The translations under genes and the position numbers were made by a program. Of a stretch of DNA of 64,000 nt, positions 1 to 7,657 are shown piece after piece. The notes beneath the pieces were generated by a model. That model searched no databases. It was not told the origin of the DNA and saw nothing but the letters and a program-made list of their open reading frames with translations. Origin of the DNA: Comamonadaceae bacterium (GTDB lineage Bacteria > Pseudomonadota > Gammaproteobacteria > Burkholderiales > Burkholderiaceae_C); the NCBI GenBank assembly GCA_009996515.1, contig JAACZV010000013.1, forward strand, positions 1 through 64,000. Direction: 5' to 3'. The first letter of the stretch is position 1. Each line of letters opens with the position of its first letter.

Positions 1-64
1 AGTTGGTTAGAATACCGGCCTGTCACGCCGGGGGTCGCGGGTTCGAGCCCCGTCCACTCCGCCA
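1..64 (+). tRNA. tRNA-Asp (GTC), 5' end outside window
   Basis: The sequence matches the D-loop-to-3' part of a bacterial tRNA-Asp. The anticodon loop carries GTC at 22-24, the T-loop GTTCGAGCC is present, and the acceptor stem ends in an encoded CCA at 62-64. About 13 bases of the 5' acceptor and D arm lie before the window. A clear terminator follows 8 bases downstream. Confidence 0.95.
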
Positions 65-71
65 AAATAGC

Positions 72-112
72 AATGCGCCGAATCCCTTCCGGGTTCGGCG
101 CATTTTCTTTTG
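72..112 (+). terminator. Rho-independent terminator after tRNA-Asp
   Basis: An 11-bp perfect stem (AATGCGCCGAA pairing with TTCGGCGCATT) with a 10-nt loop is followed by TTTCTTTT. Its position directly after the tRNA makes it the end of that transcript. Confidence 0.9.
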
Positions 113-135
113 GCTTGCGAATTTCGAAGGCGCGC

Positions 136-390
136 TCAGGAAACCCCGCGCGAGGGGGCGGGAGCCGTGCCGGCCTCGTCATTGCCGCCGTCGCTGCCAT
201 GGGCTTGCGGGCCGGGGCCGGCGGGGCGCGATTCTGCAGGCGTGGAGCGTGGGGCGTCGCTGGCGCTGCGCTTGCCGCTGACGACCAGGCGTGCCAATTT
301 GACGACCTCGCTGGCTTGGGCCGGCAAGCCACCAGCCACCAGGCCCAGTGCCAGGCACAAGCTCATCCACCCCTTCAGCTGTCGCGTCAT
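136..390 (-). CDS. small exported hypothetical protein, 84 aa
   Basis: Start chosen at 390 because GGAGGTGGAG lies directly upstream on the minus strand; an upstream ATG in frame would run through the tRNA-Ser gene. The first ~27 residues form a typical Sec signal peptide (basic start, LCLALGLVAGG core, AQA before the likely cleavage site). The mature part begins SEVVKLARLVVSGKR and ends in a disordered Pro/Ser/Gly/Ala tail. Small secreted proteins with a similar V-V-L-x-R-V-V-V-x-G-K-R start occur in Burkholderiales, as far as I recall, but I know no function. It is isolated between two tRNA genes. Confidence 0.6.
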   Translation of the reverse strand: MTRQLKGWMSLCLALGLVAGGLPAQASEVVKLARLVVSGKRSASDAPRSTPAESRPAGPGPQAHGSDGGNDEAGTAPAPSRGVS

Positions 391-525
391 CTCCACCTCC
401 CGCCTCGCAGACGGCGAGGCACGCGCTGCAGTGTTCAGCAACCAGGCCTGGCAAGCCAGCGCCGCGCGACGAATTGCGCTTTCCAGGGGGTGAATTGCAG
501 TTGGGCGTTGTGCAATCAGTTGGCG

Positions 526-557
526 CAAAAAGCAAAACGGGCCCTGAAGGGCCCGTT
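526..557 (-). terminator. terminator of tRNA-Ser
   Basis: AACGGGCCC (536-544) and GGGCCCGTT (549-557) form a 9-bp stem with a 4-nt loop. Read on the minus strand it is followed by TTTTGCTTTTTG. It lies 14 bases past the CCA end of tRNA-Ser. Confidence 0.85.
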
Positions 558-568
558 GATGCTTGTGA

Positions 569-661
<93 letters not shown>

Positions 662-693
662 TGCAAGCCCGCCATCATAGCGCATTACGAGGG

Positions 694-1089
694 TCATGCC
701 GCCAAACTCAGTGCCTGTTTTTTGTGATGTCGGCTCAGCGCGGCGCGCCAGTCGAGCTGATGGATGGCGTTGTTCAGGTGCAGCATGTGCCGTGAACGTG
801 CCAGCGCGTGCCCCTGGCCATCGATCAACGCGACGTTGCACAGGATGTTCATGGGGTCGAACAGCGCAACGACATCGGGCTGGATCTCGGTCCACTCCCA
901 GGCGATGCGAATGGGGGCTCCTTGCTCCGGTGTGGCCCAGACCTCCTGTCCTGAGCGCAGGCCGGAGCGTGCGTCGTGCACCGTCACGCTGCTTCCCACT
1001 TGTCGCAGCTCATGGGTTGCCAATTCGAACTCGTTTACAGTCTTGATGACCGTCTCGCAGGTCATCAGTTGCCAAGCTGCCATCTGCAT
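694..1089 (-). CDS. RsaM-like (DUF4902-type) putative quorum-sensing modulator, 131 aa
   Basis: A 131-residue soluble protein with no signal peptide. It shows the pattern I associate with the DUF4902/RsaM family: a central W-E-W (residues 64-66), then NVALIDGQG (85-93), then an H-x3-W near residue 114. RsaM-type proteins are small modulators, mostly negative, of acyl-homoserine-lactone quorum sensing in Burkholderia and relatives, encoded next to luxR/luxI genes. Here the gene is divergent from a LuxR-type regulator with 77 bp between them, which supports the assignment. GGGAG sits 6 bases before the ATG. The family call is from memory of motifs, not a search; without it this would be a hypothetical protein. 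Confidence 0.6.
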   Translation of the reverse strand: MQMAAWQLMTCETVIKTVNEFELATHELRQVGSSVTVHDARSGLRSGQEVWATPEQGAPIRIAWEWTEIQPDVVALFDPMNILCNVALIDGQGHALARSRHMLHLNNAIHQLDWRAALSRHHKKQALSLAA

Positions 1090-1128
1090 CCGGTACTCCC
1101 GTCATTTGGATGGCAGGCAGTTTGCGTT

Positions 1129-1144
1129 CAGCCCTTTGGGGCTG
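1129..1144. promoter_or_regulatory. perfect hairpin/dyad in the luxR-rsaM-like intergenic region
   Basis: CAGCCC TTTG GGGCTG is a 6-bp perfect inverted repeat in the 77-bp space between the divergent genes, only 3 bases from the lux-box-like dyad at 1148. It could be an operator or a 5' UTR hairpin. No known binding protein is suggested by the sequence. Confidence 0.35.
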
Positions 1145-1147
1145 CTC

Positions 1148-1163
1148 CTACCAACCCTAGTAG
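1148..1163. promoter_or_regulatory. lux-box-like dyad upstream of luxR-type gene
   Basis: CTACCAACCCTAGTAG fits the CT-N12-AG core of LuxR-family binding sites and has CTAC/GTAG inverted ends. It ends 3 bases before the LuxR start codon, so binding there would more plausibly repress luxR or act on the divergent RsaM-like gene than activate luxR. A second site with the same CTACCA...GTAG frame lies just after the gene (1891-1906). Function is inferred from the motif only. Confidence 0.45.
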
Positions 1164-1166
1164 CGC

Positions 1167-1883
1167 ATGAACCTGCAGCGGTACGAACAGGTCAGTCAAG
1201 CGGCAGATTTCGCGTCCTTCAGGCAAGGGCTGATCGACTTCGCTCACGACCTCGACTTTGGGTTGATTGCGGGGGTTCTCGCCTTCCAGCATCGAGGGCC
1301 AGGGGCGAAGACGGAGTACGTGACGGTCAGCAACACGCCATCGGCGTTCCTCGAGGCGTTCAACGACGCATCGAATGCGAAGCGGGATCCGGTCCATCAG
1401 CACGTGATGCGAAATGCGGCGCCGCTGATCTACGACCAGAGCCTCTATGTCAAGGCGGACGCAGGCGATTTGTGGGAAATGCAGGCGCCATTCGGATACA
1501 GAACGGGGCTTGCGGTCAGCGTTCACATGCCGGGCTATCGGCGATTCCTGCTGGGTGTTGACCGCGAAAAGGCCCTTCCCAAGGATGCCGTCAGGCTCAA
1601 TCGGATGATTGCAGACCTGCAGCTTTTGGCGGTCCATGCGCAGGACGCGGCAGCTAGGCTGCTGTTGTCATCCAAAGGCATGGACAACCGGCCTAAGCTG
1701 TCTGCGAGGCAGCTTGAGATTCTGAAGCTGACCATGGAGGGCAAGAGTGCCTGGGTCGTCGGCAGCATCCTCGGCATCAGCGAGAACACGGTCAACTACC
1801 ACATGAAGCAGCTCTTCAAAGAGCTGGACGTTTCGAGCAAACCTCATGCCGTTCTGAAGGTCATGGAGCTCGGCTTGCTCTAG
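1167..1883 (+). CDS. LuxR-family transcriptional regulator with autoinducer-binding domain (orphan/solo)
   Basis: At 238 aa it has the usual size and layout of AHL receptors: an autoinducer-binding domain (about residues 15-165) and a C-terminal LuxR helix-turn-helix (about 178-235; GKSAWVVGSILGISENTVNYH). The invariant Asp-Pro pair is present (D74-P75, equal to TraR D70-P71) and G114 fits the conserved glycine. Three of the usual pocket aromatics differ: the positions of TraR W57, Y61 and W85 are F61, F65 and Y89. No luxI-type synthase is present in the window, so it behaves as a LuxR solo here. No strong Shine-Dalgarno sequence precedes the ATG. The divergent neighbour is RsaM-like, and lux-box-like dyads flank the gene. 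Confidence 0.9.
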   Translation: MNLQRYEQVSQAADFASFRQGLIDFAHDLDFGLIAGVLAFQHRGPGAKTEYVTVSNTPSAFLEAFNDASNAKRDPVHQHVMRNAAPLIYDQSLYVKADAGDLWEMQAPFGYRTGLAVSVHMPGYRRFLLGVDREKALPKDAVRLNRMIADLQLLAVHAQDAAARLLLSSKGMDNRPKLSARQLEILKLTMEGKSAWVVGSILGISENTVNYHMKQLFKELDVSSKPHAVLKVMELGLL

Positions 1884-1890
1884 CCGCGCC

Positions 1891-1906
1891 CTACCAGGGT
1901 TTGTAG
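1891..1906. promoter_or_regulatory. second lux-box-like dyad, downstream of luxR-type gene
   Basis: CTACCAGGGTTTGTAG also matches CT-N12-AG and shares the CTACCA...GTAG frame with the dyad at 1148-1163. It begins 8 bases after the luxR stop codon. A site here would suit control of a short downstream transcript ending at the terminator at 2108-2142. No clear -10 is seen at the expected distance (best is GACAAA near 1928), which weakens the idea. Confidence 0.4.
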
Positions 1907-1978
1907 TTCCCCGCTCCAAGGTCGTCCGACAAACTGCCCCCATCTGAGTACGGCCAGTAGGCCAGTTGGGAGCAAGTT

Positions 1979-2032
1979 ATGTGGTCTTTGATTGCTGAAT
2001 TGTTGGGCCTGCCTTACGGCGGTGGTAACTGA
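1979..2032 (+). CDS. possible 17-residue peptide
   Basis: ATG at 1979 is preceded by GGGAG with a 6-base spacer, a good ribosome binding site. It encodes MWSLIAELLGLPYGGGN and then TGA. The peptide has a hydrophobic/amphipathic first half and a Gly-rich end. It lies between the second lux-box-like dyad (1891) and a strong terminator (2108). Such a short frame can arise by chance, so this is a candidate only. If not coding, the segment is the 3' untranslated region of the luxR-type gene. Confidence 0.3.
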   Translation: MWSLIAELLGLPYGGGN

Positions 2033-2107
2033 GCCTGCGGCCAGTCGCCCAAACAGGAAAAGCGACACCTCCATCGCTTTCGTTCGGCGCCCCCCGAACG
2101 TCTTCTA

Positions 2108-2142
2108 CCCGCGACCGCCCTCAGGCCTTCGCGGGTTTTTTT
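2108..2142 (+). terminator. Rho-independent terminator
   Basis: CCCGCGA pairs with TCGCGGG and is followed by seven T residues. On the plus strand it ends transcription from the luxR-type gene or from a shorter unit beginning after 1906. It sits just before the end of the convergent paraslipin gene. Confidence 0.85.
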
Positions 2143-2153
2143 ATGGCCAGCGC

Positions 2154-3065
2154 TCAGGGCTTGGCGCCGGACTTCAGTAGCGCCATCGCCGTACCTATCA
2201 GGCCGGCAACCTCTGTCATGTTGCCCGGCACGATCATGGTGTTGTTCTTCTGCGCCAGCTGGGCATAGGCGTCGACGGCCTTCTCGGCGACCTTGAGCTG
2301 AACGGCCTGCCCGCCACCCGGCTGTTCGATGGCCGCGGCGATCTTGCGGATCGCGTCGGACGTCGCCTCGGCCACCGCCGTGATGGCCGCCGCCTCGCCC
2401 TGGGCCTTGTTGATCTCGGCCTGCTTCTGGCCCTCGGACTTGGCAATCGCCGCCTCGCGCTCGCCGGTGGCGATGTTGATCTGCTCCTGGCGCCGGCCCT
2501 CCGACGCAGCGATCAGCGCACGCTTCTCGCGCTCGGCGGTGATCTGTGCCTGCATGGAGTGCAGGATGGCCGGCGGCGGCGTCAGGTCCTTGATCTCGTA
2601 GCGCAGCACCTTGACGCCCCAGTTCAGCGCTGCTTCGTCTAGGGCCTCCACCACCGAGGTGTTGATCAGGGCGCGCTCCTCGAAGGTGCGGTCCAGTTCC
2701 ATGCGGCCGATGACGGATCGCAGCGTGGTCTGCGCCAGCTGCGTGATGGCCACCACGTAATTGCTGGCGCCGTAGCTGGCACGCATGGGGTCGGTGACCT
2801 GGAAGTAGAGGATGCCGTCGACGGTCAGCTGGGTGTTGTCCTTGGTGATGCAGACCTGGCTGGGCACGTCGAGGGGAATTTCCTTCAGCGAATGCCTGTA
2901 GGCCAGGCGGTCGACGAAGGGCACCAGGAAGTTCAGGCCCGGGGTCAGCGTCGCGTGATAGCGGCCCAGGCGCTCGACCACCCAGGCGTGCTGCTGGGGA
3001 ACGACCTTGATCGAGCGGACCACGAAGATGGCGGCGATGACGAGGATGACGAGTGCGATTTCCAT
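2154..3065 (-). CDS. SPFH/Band 7 paraslipin (QmcA/stomatin-like)
   Basis: 303 aa. One N-terminal membrane segment (residues 1-20, IALVILVIAAIFVV) is followed by the SPFH/Band 7 domain (about 20-190), then a long Ala/Glu/Gln/Lys-rich coiled coil (about 185-250). Characteristic stretches are VVPQQHAWVVERLGRY and LTPGLNFLVPFVD. The family forms large oligomeric rings or cages in the inner membrane and is linked to membrane microdomain organisation and protease control. The NfeD-type gene lies 33 bases upstream on the same strand, the standard pairing for this family, so the two are almost certainly co-transcribed. Confidence 0.93.
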   Translation of the reverse strand: MEIALVILVIAAIFVVRSIKVVPQQHAWVVERLGRYHATLTPGLNFLVPFVDRLAYRHSLKEIPLDVPSQVCITKDNTQLTVDGILYFQVTDPMRASYGASNYVVAITQLAQTTLRSVIGRMELDRTFEERALINTSVVEALDEAALNWGVKVLRYEIKDLTPPPAILHSMQAQITAEREKRALIAASEGRRQEQINIATGEREAAIAKSEGQKQAEINKAQGEAAAITAVAEATSDAIRKIAAAIEQPGGGQAVQLKVAEKAVDAYAQLAQKNNTMIVPGNMTEVAGLIGTAMALLKSGAKP

Positions 3066-3098
3066 GAGCTCTCTCGAATGGGTTCGGCGGGGAGGGGG

Positions 3099-3527
3099 TC
3101 AGCGGTCCAGCAGCAGCTGGCTGCCTTCGATGGCGCGGATCACATGCCGGCCGCTCTGGGCCGGCGCTTGGCCGATGTAGCGGGCCGCCCAGGCCGCGCC
3201 ACGGTACTGCACCTGGGCCGTGCCCTCGGTCGACCAGGCGTCGACATGCACGGCCTGGCCGATGTCCAGGTTCACGTCGGGATTGCTGGCCGCCGGTGTG
3301 GGTTGGCCCCTGCTGCTGCGGCGCAGATGCCAGGCGACCGTCGCCGCGCCACCCACGATGGCGGCCACCAGCATCTGCCCGGTGGCGTCCAGCCCCAGAT
3401 GGGCGGCCAAGGCGCCTGCGGTGGCGCCCAGGGCCAGCATCAGCAGGTAGAAGCTGCCGCTGGCCAGCTCGGCGGCGACCAGCACGCCCGCGGCGATCCA
3501 CCAGTAGGTGCTCCAACTCCAGTCCAT
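3099..3527 (-). CDS. NfeD family membrane protein
   Basis: 142 aa. Start placed at 3527 because AGGGGGGACC precedes that ATG; a longer reading adds 27 residues with no support. Two or three hydrophobic segments fill the first ~65 residues (WWIAAGVLVAAELASGSFYLLMLALGATAG), followed by a short soluble part expected to fold as the NfeD OB-type domain. This is the short NfeD form, without the ClpP-like protease domain. It is the upstream partner of the paraslipin gene. A TACACT box (minus strand, plus 3566-3571) about 40 bases upstream is a possible -10. Confidence 0.88.
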   Translation of the reverse strand: MDWSWSTYWWIAAGVLVAAELASGSFYLLMLALGATAGALAAHLGLDATGQMLVAAIVGGAATVAWHLRRSSRGQPTPAASNPDVNLDIGQAVHVDAWSTEGTAQVQYRGAAWAARYIGQAPAQSGRHVIRAIEGSQLLLDR

Positions 3528-3665
3528 GCCGGTCCCCCCTGTTGTCGTTGTTGAAATGAAAGGGCAGTGTAGGCCGATGCGGAGGCCTGGAGGACATGGC
3601 CGGGACACGCGGCGGCCCTACACTTCGCCGCTTCGTTTTTTGAAGCCCGCCCGCTGGAGGCCGCG

Positions 3666-5936
3666 ATGATCCGTTTTCACTTTCCCATCGTCATCATTGA
3701 CGAGGACTACCGCTCCGAGAACACCTCGGGTCTGGGCATTCGCGCGCTGGCCGAAGCCATCCAGAAGGAGGGCATGGAGGTGCTGGGCGTGACGAGCTAT
3801 GGCGACCTGTCGCAGTTCGCCCAGCAGCAAAGCCGCGCGTCGGCCTTCATCCTCTCCATCGACGACGAGGAGTTCACCAACACCGGCCCCGACCTCGATC
3901 CGGCCGTGCTGAATCTGCGCAAGTTCATCGGCGAGATCCGCTTCCGCAACCCGGACATCCCGATCTACGTCTACGGCGAGACGCGCACCAGCCAGCACCT
4001 GCCCAACGACGTGTTGCGCGAGCTGCATGGCTTCATCCACATGTTCGAGGACACGCCGGAGTTCGTGGCCCGCCACATCATCCGCGAGGCCAAGAGCTAC
4101 CTGGACGGCCTGGCGCCGCCGTTCTTCAAGGCGCTGATGGACTATGCGGCCGATGGCTCCTACTCCTGGCACTGCCCGGGCCACTCCGGTGGCGTGGCCT
4201 TCCTGAAGAGCCCGGTGGGCCAGATGTTCCACCAGTTCTTCGGCGAGAACATGCTGCGCGCCGACGTCTGCAACGCGGTGGAAGAGCTGGGCCAGCTGCT
4301 GGACCACACGGGCCCCGTGGCCGCCAGCGAGAAGAATGCCGCGCGCATCTTCAACGCCGACCACTGCTTCTTCGTCACCAACGGCACCTCCACGTCCAAC
4401 AAGATGGTGTGGCACCACACGGTGGCGCCGGGCGACGTGGTGGTCATCGACCGCAACTGCCACAAGAGCAACCTGCACGCCATCATCATGTGCGGGGCCA
4501 TCCCGGTGTTCCTGCCGCCCACGCGCAACCACTACGGCATCATCGGCCCCATCCCCGAGAGCGAGTTCAGCCCCGAGGCCATACGCGCCAAGATCGCGGC
4601 CAATCCGCTGCTGGCCGGCGTGGACCCGGACAAGGTCAAGCCCGCCATCCTGACGTTGACGCAGAGCACCTACGACGGTGTGCTCTACAACACCGAGACC
4701 ATCAAGAAGAACCTCGACGGCTACATCCCGACGCTGCATTTCGACGAGGCCTGGCTGCCGCACGCGGCCTTCCATGACTTCTACGGCCAGTTCCACGCGA
4801 TGGGCAAGAACCGCCTGCGTCCCAAGGAGGCCATGGTCTATGCGACGCAGTCCACGCACAAGCTGCTGGCCGGCATCTCGCAGGCCTCGCAGGTGCTGGT
4901 GCAGGACTCGCAGACGGTGAAGCTGGACAAGCACCTCTTCAACGAGGCCTATCTGATGCACACCAGCACCAGCCCGCAGTACTCCATCATCGCCAGCTGC
5001 GACGTGGCCGCCGCGATGATGGAGCCGCCCGGCGGCACCGCGCTGGTGGAAGAGAGCATCCGCGAGTCGCTGGACTTCCGCCGCGCGATGCGCAAGGTGG
5101 AGGGCGACTACGGCGACGACTGGTGGTTCAAGGTTTGGGGGCCGGACTTCCTGCGCGCGGAGGAGGGCGGCGAGCCGGTGTCGGCCGACTGGATGCTGCA
5201 CGCCGACGAGGACTGGCACGGCTTCGGCGCGCTGGCCGAAGGCTTCAACATGCTGGACCCGATCAAGTCCACCATCATCACGCCCGGGCTGGACATGGAA
5301 GGCCGCTTCGCGGCCACCGGCATCCCGGCGTCGGTGGTCACCAAGTTCCTCGTCGAGCACGGCGTGGTGGTCGAGAAGACGGGCCTGTACTCGTTCTTCA
5401 TCATGTTCACCATCGGCATCACCAAGGGTCGCTGGAACACGCTGCTGACCGCGCTGCAGCAGTTCAAGGACGACTACGACAAGAACGCGCCGCTGTGGCG
5501 CATCCTGCCGGAGTTCTGCGCCAAGTTCCCCAAGTACGAGCGCATGGGCCTGCGCGACCTCTGCCAGGCCATCCACCAGGCCTATGCCGAGGGCGACATC
5601 GCGCGACTGACGACGGACATGTATCTGTCCAACCTGCAGCCGGCCATGACGCCCACCGACGCCTATGCCCACATCGCGCAGCGCAAGACCGAGCGCGTGG
5701 GCATCGACGAGCTCGAGGGCCGCATCACGACCTCCCTGCTGACGCCTTACCCGCCCGGCATCCCGCTGCTGATTCCGGGCGAGCGCTTCAACAAGAAGAT
5801 CGTCGACTACCTGAAGTTCACGCGCAGCTTCAACGCCAAGTTCCCGGGCTTTGCGACCGACGTGCACGGCCTCGTGCATGAGTTGGACGAGGAGACCGGC
5901 CGCGGCCACTACTACGTGGACTGCGTGAAGCAGTAA
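3666..5936 (+). CDS. Orn/Lys/Arg decarboxylase, PLP-dependent (AdiA/LdcA size class)
   Basis: 756 aa, the length of AdiA-type arginine decarboxylases and of pseudomonad LdcA-type lysine decarboxylases. An N-terminal receiver-like wing domain (about 1-130) precedes the PLP fold I domain. The PLP-binding lysine is K399 in QSTHKLLAG, with the conserved D360-E361-A362-W363 upstream. HCPGHSGG (169-176) is another family signature. The enzyme removes CO2 from a basic amino acid, giving agmatine, cadaverine or putrescine. Which substrate cannot be decided from sequence alone. No antiporter gene is adjacent, unlike classical acid-resistance decarboxylase operons. A TACACT box at 3619-3624 may be its -10. 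Confidence 0.9.
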   Translation: MIRFHFPIVIIDEDYRSENTSGLGIRALAEAIQKEGMEVLGVTSYGDLSQFAQQQSRASAFILSIDDEEFTNTGPDLDPAVLNLRKFIGEIRFRNPDIPIYVYGETRTSQHLPNDVLRELHGFIHMFEDTPEFVARHIIREAKSYLDGLAPPFFKALMDYAADGSYSWHCPGHSGGVAFLKSPVGQMFHQFFGENMLRADVCNAVEELGQLLDHTGPVAASEKNAARIFNADHCFFVTNGTSTSNKMVWHHTVAPGDVVVIDRNCHKSNLHAIIMCGAIPVFLPPTRNHYGIIGPIPESEFSPEAIRAKIAANPLLAGVDPDKVKPAILTLTQSTYDGVLYNTETIKKNLDGYIPTLHFDEAWLPHAAFHDFYGQFHAMGKNRLRPKEAMVYATQSTHKLLAGISQASQVLVQDSQTVKLDKHLFNEAYLMHTSTSPQYSIIASCDVAAAMMEPPGGTALVEESIRESLDFRRAMRKVEGDYGDDWWFKVWGPDFLRAEEGGEPVSADWMLHADEDWHGFGALAEGFNMLDPIKSTIITPGLDMEGRFAATGIPASVVTKFLVEHGVVVEKTGLYSFFIMFTIGITKGRWNTLLTALQQFKDDYDKNAPLWRILPEFCAKFPKYERMGLRDLCQAIHQAYAEGDIARLTTDMYLSNLQPAMTPTDAYAHIAQRKTERVGIDELEGRITTSLLTPYPPGIPLLIPGERFNKKIVDYLKFTRSFNAKFPGFATDVHGLVHELDEETGRGHYYVDCVKQ

Positions 5937-5967
5937 AAAAACAAGGGCTCCGAAAGGAGCCCTTGTT
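5934..5967 (-). terminator. terminator between convergent decarboxylase and fabI genes
   Basis: ACAAGGGCTCC (5941-5951) and GGAGCCCTTGT (5956-5966) form a perfect 11-bp stem with a 4-nt loop. The run of A bases at 5936-5941 becomes a T tail on the minus strand, so it best serves fabI. It may also stop the decarboxylase transcript from the other side. Confidence 0.85.
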
Positions 5968-5970
5968 CAT

Positions 5971-5981
5971 GGGGGGGGGGG
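5971..5981. repeat. run of eleven G
   Basis: A homopolymer of 11 G lies between the shared terminator and the fabI stop codon. It is outside both genes, so length change would not shift a reading frame. Confidence 0.9.
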
Positions 5982-5994
5982 TCGCGAGGCGGGC

Positions 5995-6774
5995 TTACTC
6001 GCCCGCGAGCGCGACGTGGCTGAAGCCACCGTCCACGTAGAGGATCTCGGCGCTCACGCCACCGGCCAGGTCCGACAGCAGGAAGGCCGCCGCGTTGCCC
6101 ACGTCGTCGATGGTCACGTTGCGGCGGATGGGGGCGGCGGCGGCGAACTGGCCCAGCAGCTTGCCGAAATCCTTGATGCCCGAGGCCGCCAGCGTCTTGA
6201 TGGGACCGGCCGAGATGCCGTTCACGCGCACGCCCTTGTCGCCCAGCGAATGGGCCAGATAGCGCACGCTGGCCTCCAGGCTGGCCTTGGCCAGGCCCAT
6301 GGTGTTGTAGTTGGGCACGAAGCGCTCGGCGCCCAGATAGCTCAGCGTCAGCAATGCCGAGCCCGCGCGCAGCCGCGGCGCAGCCAGCTTGGCCATGGCC
6401 GGGAAGCTGTAGGCCGAGATGTCGTGGGCGATGCGGAAGTTCTCGCGCGTCATGCCGTCGAGGAAGTCGCCGGCAATGGCGTCGCGCGGCGCGAAGCCGA
6501 TGGAGTGGACGAAGCCGTCGAACTCCGGCCAGGCCTCGCCCAGCTGGTCGAACAAGGCCTGCATCTGCTCATCGCTGGTGACGTCGCAGTCGAAGACCAG
6601 GCTGGAGCCGAACTCCGCGGCGAACTCGCTGATGCGCTCCTTGAAGCGCTCGCCCTGGTAGCTGAAGGCCAGCTCAGCGCCTTCGCGGTGGCAGGCGCGG
6701 GCGATGCCGTAGGCGATGGAGCGGTTGGACAGCACGCCCGTGATCAGCAGCCGCTTGCCGGCGAGAAAGCCCAT
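5995..6774 (-). CDS. fabI: enoyl-[acyl-carrier-protein] reductase (NADH) FabI
   Basis: 259 aa SDR-fold enzyme that performs the last reduction of each fatty acid elongation cycle. The numbering matches E. coli FabI closely: Y146 in LSYLG, catalytic Y156 and K163 in YNTMGLAK. G93, M159 and F203, the positions where changes cause triclosan resistance in E. coli, are all in the sensitive state. The N-terminus carries the FabI-type nucleotide-binding sequence [15 protein letters not shown]. It is monocistronic, with a terminator downstream and the divergent rimP operon promoter region upstream. Confidence 0.97.
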   Translation of the reverse strand: MGFLAGKRLLITGVLSNRSIAYGIARACHREGAELAFSYQGERFKERISEFAAEFGSSLVFDCDVTSDEQMQALFDQLGEAWPEFDGFVHSIGFAPRDAIAGDFLDGMTRENFRIAHDISAYSFPAMAKLAAPRLRAGSALLTLSYLGAERFVPNYNTMGLAKASLEASVRYLAHSLGDKGVRVNGISAGPIKTLAASGIKDFGKLLGQFAAAAPIRRNVTIDDVGNAAAFLLSDLAGGVSAEILYVDGGFSHVALAGE

Positions 6775-6834
6775 TCATGTCTCCTGTGAGGTCTCAAACA
6801 GCCCGTGATTCTGGCACGCGCCGTGGCCGCCAGC

Positions 6835-6863
6835 TTGCCGGCACGGGACTTGCACAGTACAAT
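6835..6863 (+). promoter_or_regulatory. sigma70-type promoter of the rimP-nusA-infB operon
   Basis: TTGCCG (6835-6840) and TACAAT (6858-6863) are separated by 17 bases, close to consensus. Transcription would start near 6870, giving a leader of about 155 nt before rimP. The leader contains a GAGAG...CTCTC-ended hairpin near 6884-6906 and a T-rich stretch at 6974-6993. I recognise no known riboswitch in it. Confidence 0.75.
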
Positions 6864-7024
6864 TCGCGCTTCACCAGAAACGAGAGGCCTGCTTCAGGGC
6901 TCTCGGCGGGCGCCGGACGACATCCCCCGGTACGCGATATCCGGTGAACGAGTGGGCGGATTCATCCTGCCCATTTTTTTTGGTTTTTCGATTTCTCCTT
7001 CTCGACGCCCAGGCCCAGTACCGA

Positions 7025-7657
7025 ATGAGTTGGCAAACCGCTGTGGAAACGACCGTGACCGGACTCGGTTACGAACTCGTGGACTGCGAACGCAGTGCCG
7101 GTGGGCTGCTGCGCGTGACGATAGACAAGCTGGCGCCCGAGGCGGCGGCCGGCGAGCTGATCACGGTGGACGATTGCGAGAAGGTGACGCGGCAGCTGCA
7201 GTATGTGCTGGAGGTCGAGGCATTCGACTATGCCCGGCTCGAGGTTTCCTCGCCGGGCCTGGACAGGCCGTTAAAAAATGCCGCTCATTACGCGCGGTTT
7301 GCCGGCCAGGAAATCGACATCACGCTGAAAGCTCCCTTCCAGGGGCGCAAGAAATACCGCGGCATCGTCAGCGCGCAGCCCGAGGCGGCGAGCGACCAGG
7401 CCTGGCGCCTGGTGTTTGACGACGGTGCCGCCGAGCAGGCGCTGGACTTCACGCTGGACGAGGTTCGGGAGGCGCGCCTGGTACCTGCATTCAGTTTCAA
7501 GGGGCGTGGCGGGGAGCCCGCGCCCGATCGCAAGCCCGGCCAGCGGGGCGTGATCAAGCCGAAAAAAACGGCCAAGGAAGCGCCGGCTAAGAAACAAGCG
7601 GGCGAGCCCACGGCAGCGCCCGGCCAAGACAAGGTTGACGGAGGTCTGAAGCAATGA
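7025..7657 (+). CDS. rimP: ribosome maturation factor RimP
   Basis: 210 aa. Start set at 7025 ([20 protein letters not shown]), where RimP homology begins; an upstream ATG would add 27 unrelated residues. The N-terminal domain (to about residue 75) and the SH3-like C-terminal domain (with SSPGLDRPL and GRKKYRGI) are both present. A Lys/Pro/Ala-rich tail of about 45 residues follows and is probably disordered. RimP assists 30S subunit assembly. First gene of the operon, overlapping nusA by 4 bases (ATGA). The Shine-Dalgarno sequence is weak. Confidence 0.95.
   Translation: MSWQTAVETTVTGLGYELVDCERSAGGLLRVTIDKLAPEAAAGELITVDDCEKVTRQLQYVLEVEAFDYARLEVSSPGLDRPLKNAAHYARFAGQEIDITLKAPFQGRKKYRGIVSAQPEAASDQAWRLVFDDGAAEQALDFTLDEVREARLVPAFSFKGRGGEPAPDRKPGQRGVIKPKKTAKEAPAKKQAGEPTAAPGQDKVDGGLKQ

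Noticed and set aside
1992-2180. 62-codon plus-strand frame after the LuxR gene
   Set aside because: It runs through the terminator hairpin at 2108-2142 and into the paraslipin gene, and has no ribosome binding site.
3618-5909. 763-codon minus-strand open frame
   Set aside because: It is antisense to the decarboxylase gene; its translation is Val/Leu/Arg/His-biased with no domain, an effect of high-GC codon use.
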